The position numbers and the translations under genes are program-made. A stretch of DNA of 64,000 bases, taken from NCBI RefSeq assembly GCF_000300515.1, contig NZ_AMSI01000003.1, positions 310,001 to 374,000 on the forward strand, read 5' to 3'. The number at the start of each line of letters is the position of its first letter. The stretch's first letter is position 1. Below the pieces are notes generated by a model. It worked only from the letters and a program-made list of their open reading frames with translations. It was not told where the DNA came from and did no database searches. Below are positions 41,952 to 50,507 of this stretch, piece by piece. Origin of the DNA: Nitratireductor indicus C115. Its GTDB lineage: Bacteria; Pseudomonadota; Alphaproteobacteria; Rhizobiales; Rhizobiaceae.

Positions 41952-43235
41952 TCAGTCCAAGCCAAAAAGACGTCGTCTCAACGCCGCCTTGTCCCTGAGA
42001 TAAGTGGTTTTGAGCCGCGCCACAACATATTCGCGCCAGCTCTCCGAATAGTTCTCGTAGTCTTCGTAGAAACCTTGCTTGTTGAAGATGTAGCGAGCGA
42101 TGAAATCCGATGGAACAAGGTCGGAAACGAGCCTGTTCGTCAGCCAGGCATCCGGATGTTCCGGATTGGCTCGCGTCACCAGGAAACGCTGAGGGGCGGG
42201 AATTTCCTCAATCTTGAGCTGGCCGAACTGGCTGATTTCGCGCACCGCCGCGTTGAGGAAGGGAACGGACCCTTCGCGCGCCACCATATCGGCATGGCGA
42301 TGTGTCCAGGTTTGAAGCCAGACCGGATCGATGCGCGAGAAATCCTGATCGGGACTGGCCTTGCGCACCAGATCAAGCAGCACCATCTCGCCGCGATGCG
42401 CGAGATAGCCGGAGGTTTCCATCCAGGAAGCCCGCGGCAGCTGAATGCGCCCGGTCTCCGCCAGAAAACGGAAAATGCGCGCCGGGTCGTCCTTTGCAAG
42501 ATAGCTCACCTGCCAGGGTCGCGAACGCCGGAAACCCGGCGTCGCCGGGTCGGCGATAACCGTGGTCGTATCGCGGTCGGCGAAGATGTAGACGCCGCCG
42601 AAATGGCTCGTCCAATAGGCGCCGTGCCGAAACACCACCTGCTCCGGCACCAGACTGTTTTCGCGGATATCCCCGGTTTCCTTTGAAAGCGCTACCATGC
42701 GCTGCAAAAGCGTATCGTCGCGCCAGGCGTCGGGCTCGTGCTTCACCCGGTCGGCGAGCCTGCCGAGTTCTGCCGCCTTGCCAAGCAGGTCTTCCGCTGA
42801 AAGCACCTTGAATTCCACCTGCACGATGGACAGCAGGTCCTCGATATCGCGGACCTGGTTCACCTGCTCCTCGATCTCGCCATAGACCACATCCTTGATG
42901 GTGATGGCGTTGATGGCGCGCGCATTGGCGGTCATGAACTCGTAGACGAGCTGCGACGTGTTGGAGAAGGCGGTGTGAACGACGGGCAGCTCGATCTGCG
43001 CCGGCGTCAGGATGATGAAGCGCCGATTGACGCCATTGGGATCGAGATACTGGTCGTCCTTCAATTCCTTGGCGATTTCGGGTGAAAATCCTGTCCGGTC
43101 GATCTCAAAGGATTTGAGCTTGGTCTGCCTGACCCCGAACGCCTCCAGCGCCTTGTTGTAGCGCGCAATCAGGTGCGGCTCCTCGATTTTGAGCAACCGC
43201 CCGAAGATCAGGTCGTTGTCACGCAGGAGGTTCAT
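41952..43235 (-). CDS. DUF6638-like protein of the AAA/DUF2333 cluster
   Basis: 427 residues, soluble. It begins MNLLRDNDLIFGRLLKIEEP, then GFSPEIAKELKDDQYLDPNG and a middle part with YWTSHFGGVYIFADRD; I associate this with DUF6638, from memory only. Mixed alpha/beta, no membrane segment or catalytic motif. It lies 18 bases after the AAA ATPase stop and 21 bases before the DUF2333 gene, so the three are surely one transcript. Function unknown. Confidence 0.8.
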   Translation of the reverse strand: MNLLRDNDLIFGRLLKIEEPHLIARYNKALEAFGVRQTKLKSFEIDRTGFSPEIAKELKDDQYLDPNGVNRRFIILTPAQIELPVVHTAFSNTSQLVYEFMTANARAINAITIKDVVYGEIEEQVNQVRDIEDLLSIVQVEFKVLSAEDLLGKAAELGRLADRVKHEPDAWRDDTLLQRMVALSKETGDIRENSLVPEQVVFRHGAYWTSHFGGVYIFADRDTTTVIADPATPGFRRSRPWQVSYLAKDDPARIFRFLAETGRIQLPRASWMETSGYLAHRGEMVLLDLVRKASPDQDFSRIDPVWLQTWTHRHADMVAREGSVPFLNAAVREISQFGQLKIEEIPAPQRFLVTRANPEHPDAWLTNRLVSDLVPSDFIARYIFNKQGFYEDYENYSESWREYVVARLKTTYLRDKAALRRRLFGLD

Positions 43236-43253
43236 GCCCGCTCCTCTGCCAGC

Positions 43254-45167
43254 TCAACCCGCATTCCACACACCTCTCGCCTTCATATCCTCGATCTCGC
43301 GGATGGCGCGTTCGCGCAGGCGCTGGTCGCGCACGATGTTGGAGACCGCCACGTCGTCGGATCGGTCGGAATAGCGGAATTCCGAATCCGCGTAGCGGTT
43401 GATCTCCTGCATCACCATGCTCATCGTGAACGGTTTGCGCAGCTCGGCGATCATCGCCTTCTTCTCATCGTACCCCTTGCGCATGAAGGCATCCGGCGTT
43501 TCGAACCATGCGTCCGGCAGCTCGATATCCATGGCGCGCATCTTGATCGCATCGGTGATGTTCTTGATCGCGCGCCCTGTGAAGCGCGGTTCGGCAAGCT
43601 TGATCTCGTGCAGATAGGCGCCAATGTCGGTCAGAGTTCCGGGCTCGCCGCGCTCGTTCAGGAAACGCTCATAGACCTTTTGCAGCCCCTCTTCCTGCGG
43701 CCTGGAATGAGCTTCATAGGCCGTCTCCACCGCCCGCTTGATCTCCTGCGTCGCAAAAAGCGAGTGCTCGCCAAGCGGAATGTCGTGGTTCTTTCCGGCA
43801 AGCAGCACAAAGATGTCGACATAGTCTTCCAGCGTCTGCGGCCCGTCCACCAGCCAGCGCGCGCCCGCCCGCTGGCGCAAGGCATCATCCACATTCTCCG
43901 GATAGTTGGAGAACATGCCAAACGAGCAATTGCCGCGCACCACGGTGCCTGCGCCTGCGAAACTTTCCATCAGGACGCCGGTCACTTCTTGCTGACCGGC
44001 TGACGCCCGGTCGTCGGAACGCTTGGCCGCCACCTGATCGATGTCGTCGATTGTGCCGAAGCCGATGGCGCGCGGGCTCAAGACGTTTTCCACGAACTGC
44101 TTGCAGTTCTGGCCCGATTTGCCCTGGTAGGAGGAGATCTGGTCAACGCCGAAATTCTCGTAATGGAAGGGTACACCCGCCACCTGGCAATAATCGTTCA
44201 GGAGCCCGGCGGTCATCTGGATGAGGATGGTCTTGCCCGTGCCCGGCGCTCCATCGCCGATGAAGGTGAAGAGAAAACCACCCAGTTCGACGAACGGGTT
44301 CATTTGCCGGTCGAAATCATAGGCCATGAGCATCTTGGCAAGCTTCATGGCCTGGTATTTGGCGATGTGGTTGCCGATGATCTCGTTGGGCTTCTTGAAG
44401 CTCATGACCAGCGGCTTGCGCTTCTGACCAGGCGCAACGTCGAACCCGTCAAGCGTGAAATCATCGGCCTCAAGCCGCATATGTGCGTTCTCGAAGGCCC
44501 CGAGCCCGCTGAACCGGCCTCGCCTTTGCAACAGCCCCTCAATGGCGACCCGCGCCACCGCCCGCGCCCGAGCCGTCATCACGGTCTCGTCGGCAGCCCC
44601 TGCAATGGAACGGTCGAGCGCGGCGATCACGCTCTTCAGCGCGTCCTGTGGCGTGTCGAACTGGAAATCCGGTTCATCCGTGTCATTGACCGGCTCGCTG
44701 TCCGCATCGAGCATGCGCAACAGATAGGAGGACAGCGTAAAGGCGGCGACATAGGCCGACGCCTGAAGCAGCGCGTGATAGCTCTGCGCCACATCGCCTT
44801 CGAGCGGGCTGCGGGTATTGCGTTCCTGAAGGCTTTCAAGCTCGGTCGAGCGCGCGAACACATCAGCGACAGACAGCGCTACCGCTGCCCCGCGCCGGGC
44901 GCGGTAGAGCAGCGTGTGCTGAGCGATGGAAAACATCGGGTCGTCCTTGCGGATCGCCGCGATTGTCCTGACAAGTTCCACCTCGCGCGTCTTGCGCAGA
45001 GACCCCGTGGAAACGGTGGAGACGAAACGCCGCCCGGTGCCGGCAAGCTCGGTGCCTGAACGCCCCGCATCGCTCTCCAGCATCACGAAACGCGTCACAA
45101 GGCTCTGCGCCGTGGCACGGTGCTTCTCGATGTCCTTTTCGTCGATGGTCGTCAGGCCAGTATCCAT
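43254..45167 (-). CDS. Classical AAA ATPase with N-terminal helical domain
   Basis: 637 residues. About 1-255 is a mostly helical unique domain. The AAA core follows: Walker A GDGAPGTGKT (about 304-313), a pore-loop-like SSYQGKSGQNCKQFVENV that aligns with YVGESEKNIRELFE of classical AAA proteins, Walker B FGTIDDIDQVAAKR, sensor 1 in MFSNYPENVDDALRQRAGAR with candidate arginine fingers. The catalytic Glu of Walker B is Asp here. The C-terminal part (about 500-637) is helical. It resembles substrate-threading or complex-disassembling AAA proteins. It is the only obvious energy-using protein of its five-gene unit. Confidence 0.88.
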   Translation of the reverse strand: MDTGLTTIDEKDIEKHRATAQSLVTRFVMLESDAGRSGTELAGTGRRFVSTVSTGSLRKTREVELVRTIAAIRKDDPMFSIAQHTLLYRARRGAAVALSVADVFARSTELESLQERNTRSPLEGDVAQSYHALLQASAYVAAFTLSSYLLRMLDADSEPVNDTDEPDFQFDTPQDALKSVIAALDRSIAGAADETVMTARARAVARVAIEGLLQRRGRFSGLGAFENAHMRLEADDFTLDGFDVAPGQKRKPLVMSFKKPNEIIGNHIAKYQAMKLAKMLMAYDFDRQMNPFVELGGFLFTFIGDGAPGTGKTILIQMTAGLLNDYCQVAGVPFHYENFGVDQISSYQGKSGQNCKQFVENVLSPRAIGFGTIDDIDQVAAKRSDDRASAGQQEVTGVLMESFAGAGTVVRGNCSFGMFSNYPENVDDALRQRAGARWLVDGPQTLEDYVDIFVLLAGKNHDIPLGEHSLFATQEIKRAVETAYEAHSRPQEEGLQKVYERFLNERGEPGTLTDIGAYLHEIKLAEPRFTGRAIKNITDAIKMRAMDIELPDAWFETPDAFMRKGYDEKKAMIAELRKPFTMSMVMQEINRYADSEFRYSDRSDDVAVSNIVRDQRLRERAIREIEDMKARGVWNAG

Positions 45168-45257
45168 GGAAGCTCCTGATTTGCCGGGCGGTGAGGTTGC
45201 CCTTCATCTGCACCCATTGCCCATGTGAAGGAGAACACGGGCGCCAGGGTCACAACC

Positions 45258-46406
45258 CTAGACATCGGTGATCACCTTGCCGCCGGAGATGACATGCACA
45301 TCATAGCCCTCGAAGATCTTCTGGGCCTCGCCCGCCGCATAGAGCGCCTGATAGGCCTCATGGGGAACGAGCGCATGCTGTTCATAGGCGCTGACGCCCA
45401 TGCGGGCAGCGTCCAGATCATCAGTCTCGATGAAGAATTCCTCGCGCGCCGGCTCGCTCGACCACAGCCCCTTGCGGGCCGGTCGCTCGCTCTTGGAATA
45501 GACCTCCTGCACGGTCCAGGTGAGAAGCCAGGCATTTTCCTGGCGCCGCACCTTGGAAAGCACTTCCGAGACCGCTGAATTGTTCTCGGTGATCCCCGCC
45601 GTGTAGAAAGGACCTAGCACGACGCGGCGCAGCTGCTTGGGATGTAGATTGTCGAAATCCTTGTCGAGATTGCCGGCGATCGTGGCAGGCGACAGCGAGT
45701 AGGCCGAATTCTTCTCGGCGAATTCGTCGAACCTGTGCGCCAGCGCCGGATTGAGAAGACCGCCCACCGGCAAACCGATCTCCACGCCGTCGTTCAGCTT
45801 TCCTTCATCGGTCACGAGGACCTTGATCATGTCGGGCGAGGAATCCTCCACCGCCGCCATATAGACCATGGGCAAGCTGGAAGAACCGTCGAATGCCCCC
45901 CAGTGAACGAGATAGTAGGGTCGCTTCGTCTTCGGATTGACCGAAACACGTACGGTTTCGGGCAGAACGAAAGGCGAGAAAACCTTGCCGTCTCTGAGCT
46001 CCTCCAGATAGAGCCGCTCGGCCATGGAACGTTGCAGCGCTTCGGGAAACTCGCGATGGCGCAGGATGAAATCGACCATCTCGGCACGCAGCTCATCCGG
46101 ACCGGGAATGCCCGCCAGCCGCTTTTCCGCCTGCCGCCGGTCATTCTCGAGTTCGAGAACACTCTGGAACACCGGATAGCCGCTCTCCGCCCTCTGGATA
46201 CGGAACTTCTCCATGAAGCCGATCCGGTTGCGCCAGCAGTCGAAGGAGCGTTCCAGGCGGCCGATATAGGGCGCCACCACTTCCGCAACCAGCCCATGTG
46301 ACTGGAATGGCGAGGCCGTGCGGTCGGAGAAATAGACGCCTATTCCCTCAAGGGCTGACGAGATGGCAGAGAAATAGCGTTCGGCGGCCTCGTTCGTCGC
46401 GTTCAT
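45258..46406 (-). CDS. Unknown soluble protein of the AAA/DUF2333 cluster
   Basis: 382 residues, no membrane helix or signal peptide. Helical N-terminus (about 1-110) followed by a beta-rich part with KRPYYLVHWGAFDGSSSLPM and MIKVLVTDEGKLNDGVEIGL. I do not recognise a family. It lies between the coiled-coil gene (88 bp) and the AAA gene (90 bp) on the same strand. AGGAG-like sequence precedes neither alternative start better than 46406. Its job is presumably as an adaptor or substrate of the ATPase, by position only. Confidence 0.75.
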   Translation of the reverse strand: MNATNEAAERYFSAISSALEGIGVYFSDRTASPFQSHGLVAEVVAPYIGRLERSFDCWRNRIGFMEKFRIQRAESGYPVFQSVLELENDRRQAEKRLAGIPGPDELRAEMVDFILRHREFPEALQRSMAERLYLEELRDGKVFSPFVLPETVRVSVNPKTKRPYYLVHWGAFDGSSSLPMVYMAAVEDSSPDMIKVLVTDEGKLNDGVEIGLPVGGLLNPALAHRFDEFAEKNSAYSLSPATIAGNLDKDFDNLHPKQLRRVVLGPFYTAGITENNSAVSEVLSKVRRQENAWLLTWTVQEVYSKSERPARKGLWSSEPAREEFFIETDDLDAARMGVSAYEQHALVPHEAYQALYAAGEAQKIFEGYDVHVISGGKVITDV

Positions 46407-46494
46407 GATACGCGCCTCAGGGCTAGACGCTGCCGCGATGGCGCAGCGCCAACCGCCTCAAGACACACCGGCATATCCAACACAGGCCGCCCCA

Positions 46495-47583
46495 TCAGCT
46501 GCGGACGTAATTGGCCGCGTCGTGCTTCTTCATCACGTCTTCGAAGCGGCGGGCGAAAGCATCGTCCGCCAGTTTCTTGCGCCGCTGGATATCGGCCGTG
46601 GTGACCATGTTCTTCTCATGCAGCTCCAGGAGATCGCCGATATGGCGCTGTGCGGCAGCGCCGATACCCGCCATGGTCTCTTCCGCGGTGTTGTCGACCT
46701 TGGAGCCCAGCGTGTTGATGCGGTGGGCGACATCCTGCTGGGCCGCCGTCTTCAACGAATCCTCTAACGCCTTGTAGAGAACGATGCGCTGCTCGGTATC
46801 GATGGTGAGCTTGTTGATGAGTGTCGACTGGGCCGCGATCTGGTTGTTCAGCGAATCCACGAAGGTCTGGAACATCGACGTATAGCGTTCGAGCGTCTGG
46901 CTTTCGGCCAGAAGTGTCTGCTCGCGGGCCTGCGCCTCATTGTACTCGGTCGCAAGCTTGGAGCGATCGCCCTCCAGCTCCGTGCGATCCTTCTGGCTCG
47001 TCGATGCGGCAATGCGGTTCTCGACATCGAGAAGCATGGGATTGAGCTCCTCGATCCGCTTCTGTGTGGTCTCGAGATCGTGCATTGTCGACTTGCGCCG
47101 CTCGATCACGGTGGCAAGGCTCGTCTCCGAGGTCTTGTAGCGTTCCTCCAGAACCTGCTTCTGTTCCTTGAGGATGCCGGTGATGGTGTCGGATTTTCCA
47201 AGCAGTTCCTGAAGATTTCCGGCAAGCGACATGTTGCGCACGCGTTCGGTGCGCATGCGCTGTTTGCGCTGCTTGGAGAAAATGCCGATGAAATTCTCCC
47301 AGCCGGTGTAGCTTTTCATGCTCTCGAATTCGGAGCCGAACACGTTGGTCGCATCTTCGAGGCCGATGATCAGGTCCGCGATATTCGATTCCATGACCTT
47401 TTGCTGCTTGAGCACATCGGAGATGCGGGCGTTCTCGATGTCGAAATCGGCCTGGCCGATTTTCTCGTCCGTGCGCGCCAGCTTGTCGAGCACGGTGCCC
47501 GACTGCTCGATCCGCGTACGCATCTCATTGACGACATCACGGGTCTTGGCGATCTCCGTGTCGAAATTCTGCAACGTTGCCAT
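46495..47583 (-). CDS. Long coiled-coil protein, first gene of the AAA/DUF2333 cluster
   Basis: 362 residues, almost entirely helical with heptad-like patterns (about 1-60, 105-245 and 270-362), e.g. EKIGQADFDIENARISDVLK and RTELEGDRSKLATEYNEAQA. No membrane segment. A short non-coiled part near 80-100 (SYTGWENFIGIFSKQRKQRM) may be a hinge. The organisation recalls TelA-like or PspA-like coiled coils that work with AAA ATPases at membranes, but no sequence signature proves it. It starts 20 bp after the LysR gene on the same strand, so the promoter is within that gene or shared. Confidence 0.78.
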   Translation of the reverse strand: MATLQNFDTEIAKTRDVVNEMRTRIEQSGTVLDKLARTDEKIGQADFDIENARISDVLKQQKVMESNIADLIIGLEDATNVFGSEFESMKSYTGWENFIGIFSKQRKQRMRTERVRNMSLAGNLQELLGKSDTITGILKEQKQVLEERYKTSETSLATVIERRKSTMHDLETTQKRIEELNPMLLDVENRIAASTSQKDRTELEGDRSKLATEYNEAQAREQTLLAESQTLERYTSMFQTFVDSLNNQIAAQSTLINKLTIDTEQRIVLYKALEDSLKTAAQQDVAHRINTLGSKVDNTAEETMAGIGAAAQRHIGDLLELHEKNMVTTADIQRRKKLADDAFARRFEDVMKKHDAANYVRS

Positions 47584-47603
47584 GATGATGCGCTCCGCGA
47601 GTG

Positions 47604-48536
47604 TCAGGGTCGCGGAAATATATGTGGGCCGGCTGACGATTGAAAGACGTTACCGGCCTCAACACACATTTCCTCCAAAGCAATGGAAGCAGCGCTCTGC
47701 CGGCGCTCCCTGTGCCGCAGCAGGCTGAAGTCGCGTGCACCAAGCCTGATGCCGGCAATTTTCAAAAAACCCTGCTCCACCAGAGGCCCGGCTGCCGACA
47801 TGGAGATCGCGGCCGCACACGACCCCGCCCGAACCGCAGAGAGCACGGCCTCATTGGAAGGAAAAACCATTGCAATGGAAAGCTTTCGCGGGTCGCCCCC
47901 CATCTCGGCAAGCGCGCTTTCGAACACCGTCCTCGTGCCGGAACCTTCCTCGCGCATGACCCATGAAGTGCCCTCCAGAAGATCGGAAATGCCCAAAAGG
48001 TGCCCATCCGCCCAGAGATGGCCGGGCGCCACGACCACGGCAAGCGCATCACGCCCAACTCTCTGGACGGCAAGCGCCGGTTCGTTCACAGCGCCTTCCA
48101 CGAGGCCCACTTCGGCAATGCCCTCGATCATCGCCTCAGCCACCATGCGCGTGTTGCCAACGCTGAGATGGAGTGTGATTCCCGGATAGCGCTGGTGAAA
48201 CCGCATCAACACCGGTGGCAGCCAATAGCTGGCTATCGTCTGGCTCGCGTGGATGTTGAGCTCGCCGCGCCGCAATCCGCCAAGCTCCGAAAGCATGGTT
48301 TCGGCAGAACGGATGCGCGCAAGCGTCGCCCGTGCTTCTGTGAGAAACACGCGCCCGACGCTTGTAAGCTCGATGCCGCGCCCGACCCGATGAAAAAGCT
48401 GCACGCCATAATAGGCCTCGAGGGCCTTGATGGCCGAGCTCACCGCCGAGGGCGTGCGCCCCACCGCGGTCGCCGCCTGCGTAAGGTGCTCGCGCTCGGC
48501 AACCGCCACGAATATCTGTAACTGCTCGAAAGTCAT
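47604..48536 (-). CDS. LysR-family regulator (YeiE/CbbR-like)
   Basis: 310 residues. Helix-turn-helix at about 15-45 (LTQAATAVGRTPSAVSSAIK) and LysR effector domain at about 88-300 (GELNIHASQTIASYWLPPVL). It is divergent from a YeiH-type transporter, the usual target in the YeiE/YeiH pair, and a perfect inverted repeat lies between (48540-48562). In enterobacteria YeiE-type regulators respond to sulfite or iron-related cues; whether this one does is unknown. Its end is 20 bp from the five-gene cluster, which may be read through from it. Confidence 0.88.
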   Translation of the reverse strand: MTFEQLQIFVAVAEREHLTQAATAVGRTPSAVSSAIKALEAYYGVQLFHRVGRGIELTSVGRVFLTEARATLARIRSAETMLSELGGLRRGELNIHASQTIASYWLPPVLMRFHQRYPGITLHLSVGNTRMVAEAMIEGIAEVGLVEGAVNEPALAVQRVGRDALAVVVAPGHLWADGHLLGISDLLEGTSWVMREEGSGTRTVFESALAEMGGDPRKLSIAMVFPSNEAVLSAVRAGSCAAAISMSAAGPLVEQGFLKIAGIRLGARDFSLLRHRERRQSAASIALEEMCVEAGNVFQSSAGPHIFPRP

Positions 48537-48539
48537 GCC

Positions 48540-48562
48540 ATCATTCGATTTTTCAGAATGAT
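48540..48562. promoter_or_regulatory. LysR-type operator between regulator and YeiH gene
   Basis: ATCATTC - GATTTTTCA - GAATGAT, a perfect 7-base-arm dyad directly upstream of the LysR start (4 bases), 54 bases before the transporter ATG. LysR proteins bind such dyads with T-N11-A geometry and control both directions. Confidence 0.55.
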
Positions 48563-48615
48563 TTATGCCATATTATTCGATGGAAGTCGATGATTGGCCA
48601 TGACAGCTTCCGGCC

Positions 48616-49659
48616 ATGTCCGATATCAGCCTTTCTTCCGCTTCCCATCCGCTTCTTCAGAACCCGATCGCCTCGCGCATTCCCGGCATTCTGGCATCGA
48701 TCGCCGTCGCCGCCTTGGCAGTGGCGGCTGCCTGGGTGGAGGAAGCAGTGTTCGGGCACGCCTGGCTTGAGGGACTGGTGCTGGCGATCCTCATAGGCGC
48801 CGCCGCAAGCACGCTTGCCCGGCGCAATCCCGTGCTGCGGCCTGGCATTGATTTCTGCGCCAAGACGGTTCTTGAGGTGGCAATCGTCCTGCTCGGCGCC
48901 TCGATCAGTGTGGAAGCACTGGGAGAAGCGGGACTTGGCCTTGTCGCAGGTATTGTGGCGGTGGTCGCGCTCTCGCTGGCAGCGGGCTATGCGGTAAGCC
49001 GCGCACTGGGCCTGCCGCCCCGGCTGGCAACCCTCGTTGCCTGCGGCAATTCCATCTGCGGCAACTCGGCCATCGCCGCCGCCGCGCCGGTGATACGCGC
49101 AGAATCTTCCGAGATCGCGGCATCCCTGTCGTTCACCGCTTTCCTGAGCATCCTTGCAGTGCTCATCTTGCCCGTTCTTTATGTCGCCTTCGGCATGAGC
49201 GCCGTCCAGTCGGGTGTCTTCGCGGGCCTGACCGTCTATGCGGTGCCACAGGTCCTGGCGGCCGCCGCCCCTGCAGGCCCCGTCGCCATCCAGGTGGGCA
49301 CTCTGGTCAAGCTGGTGCGTGTGCTGATGCTTGGCCCGGTGATCTTCTTTCTGGGTCTGGCCTTCGGCAGGCAGGAGGGAAACCGGCTGCCGCTGACGAA
49401 GATGGTGCCCTGGTTCATCGTTGGTTTTCTCCTGATGATGGCGATGCGCTCGCTGGCGCTGATCCCGGCAACAGCCTTGCCCGCCATGCAGTCCGTTTCG
49501 GCTCTTCTGACCGTGGTAGCGATGGCGGCACTTGGCCTGACCGTGGACATGGGCAGCGTCATGAAGAGCGGCGGCCGCGTTGTGACAGCCGCGCTTCTCT
49601 CACTTGCCTGTCTTGCGGCTTTCGCTGTCGGCCTGATCCGCTTTCTGGGGATAGCCTGA
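48616..49659 (+). CDS. YeiH/UPF0324 family putative sulfate exporter
   Basis: 347 residues with about nine or ten membrane helices. Family blocks are LLGASISVEALGEAGLGLVA, VACGNSICGNSAIAAAAPVI and VPQVLAAAAPAGPVAIQVGT. Proteins of this family are thought to export sulfite/sulfate or related anions, with little direct evidence. Divergent LysR gene and shared operator support inducible expression. The ATG at 48616 has no strong ribosome site, but no alternative start fits better. Confidence 0.88.
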   Translation: MSDISLSSASHPLLQNPIASRIPGILASIAVAALAVAAAWVEEAVFGHAWLEGLVLAILIGAAASTLARRNPVLRPGIDFCAKTVLEVAIVLLGASISVEALGEAGLGLVAGIVAVVALSLAAGYAVSRALGLPPRLATLVACGNSICGNSAIAAAAPVIRAESSEIAASLSFTAFLSILAVLILPVLYVAFGMSAVQSGVFAGLTVYAVPQVLAAAAPAGPVAIQVGTLVKLVRVLMLGPVIFFLGLAFGRQEGNRLPLTKMVPWFIVGFLLMMAMRSLALIPATALPAMQSVSALLTVVAMAALGLTVDMGSVMKSGGRVVTAALLSLACLAAFAVGLIRFLGIA

Positions 49660-49669
49660 GGCAGGCAGC

Positions 49670-50296
49670 CTATTCGGCGCCCCGGGCGCTGCCGGCAAAT
49701 CCCATCAGGTCCTCGGCGGGCTGGCGTCCCATCTCTTCTTCCCAATGCTTACGGCAGAGCGAGACATAGACATCCTTTCCGATGGCAACCTGCTCGCCGG
49801 TGCGCGCCACCTTGCCATCGCCCCCAAGCCGCACGACCATCGTCGCCTTGCGGCCGCACCTGCAGATGGTGCGCACCTCGCGCAGCTCGTCGGCCAGCGC
49901 GAGAAGCGCCTGCGAACCGGAAAAGAGCCGCCCCTGAAAATCCGTCCGCAACCCGTAGCACATGACCGGGATGCCAAGCCGGTCGGCAACGCGCGCCAGC
50001 TGCCAGACCTGCTCCTCTTCCAGAAACTGCGCTTCGTCGACGAAAACGCAATGGACATTAGAATGTTCGTGATGATCGGCGATGCGGGCAAACAGATCGT
50101 CCCCGTCGCGGAACATCTCCGCCCCGCTCTCGAGCCCGATACGCGAGGAGATATAGCCTCCATCCTCCTTGCGGTAATGACCCGCGACGAAAAGCATGGT
50201 CGTCATACCCCGCTCGCGATAATTGTGGGATGCCTGCAGGAGCATCGTGGATTTTCCCGCATTCATCGTCGCGTAGTGGAAATAGAGTTTGGCCAT
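49670..50296 (-). CDS. tdk: Thymidine kinase (type II)
   Basis: 208 residues. P-loop ATMNAGKST (about 9-17), Walker B/catalytic FVDEAQFL (about 88-95), lasso region and Cys motif CRCGRKATMVVR that helps bind zinc. It phosphorylates thymidine to dTMP for nucleotide salvage. Alphaproteobacteria do not always carry it. It is divergent from the choline transporter operon. Confidence 0.93.
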   Translation of the reverse strand: MAKLYFHYATMNAGKSTMLLQASHNYRERGMTTMLFVAGHYRKEDGGYISSRIGLESGAEMFRDGDDLFARIADHHEHSNVHCVFVDEAQFLEEEQVWQLARVADRLGIPVMCYGLRTDFQGRLFSGSQALLALADELREVRTICRCGRKATMVVRLGGDGKVARTGEQVAIGKDVYVSLCRKHWEEEMGRQPAEDLMGFAGSARGAE

Positions 50297-50430
50297 CGCC
50301 CGTCATCCGTCCTTTGCGCCCATAAACAACACTCCACCGTCCAAGAAAACGCTTCATGCGGTTGATCCACCGGATTGCGACGGTCCCGGCCCGGCTTTGC
50401 GCTTGCGGGTTGCCGGATTTGGTGCTTGCC

Positions 50431-50446
50431 TTTGAACAATTTCAAA
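50431..50446. promoter_or_regulatory. Palindromic site upstream of choX
   Basis: TTTGAA - CAAT - TTCAAA, 62 bases before the choX start. It fits TTGA-N6-TCAA (Fnr/FixK-type half-sites) and also a generic TetR operator such as that of BetI. Neither regulator gene is nearby, so the choice is open. Confidence 0.4.
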
Positions 50447-50507
50447 AAGCCGGTTAAGAGCCTCTGCACAATTTGCAGCCGCGTCTCATGAATTCAGGAG
50501 TAGACCC

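Noticed and set aside
41382-42686. 434-codon plus-strand frame across the DUF2333 and DUF6638-like genes
   Set aside because: It spans two well-supported minus-strand genes and the gap between them, and reads as a shadow of their codon bias.
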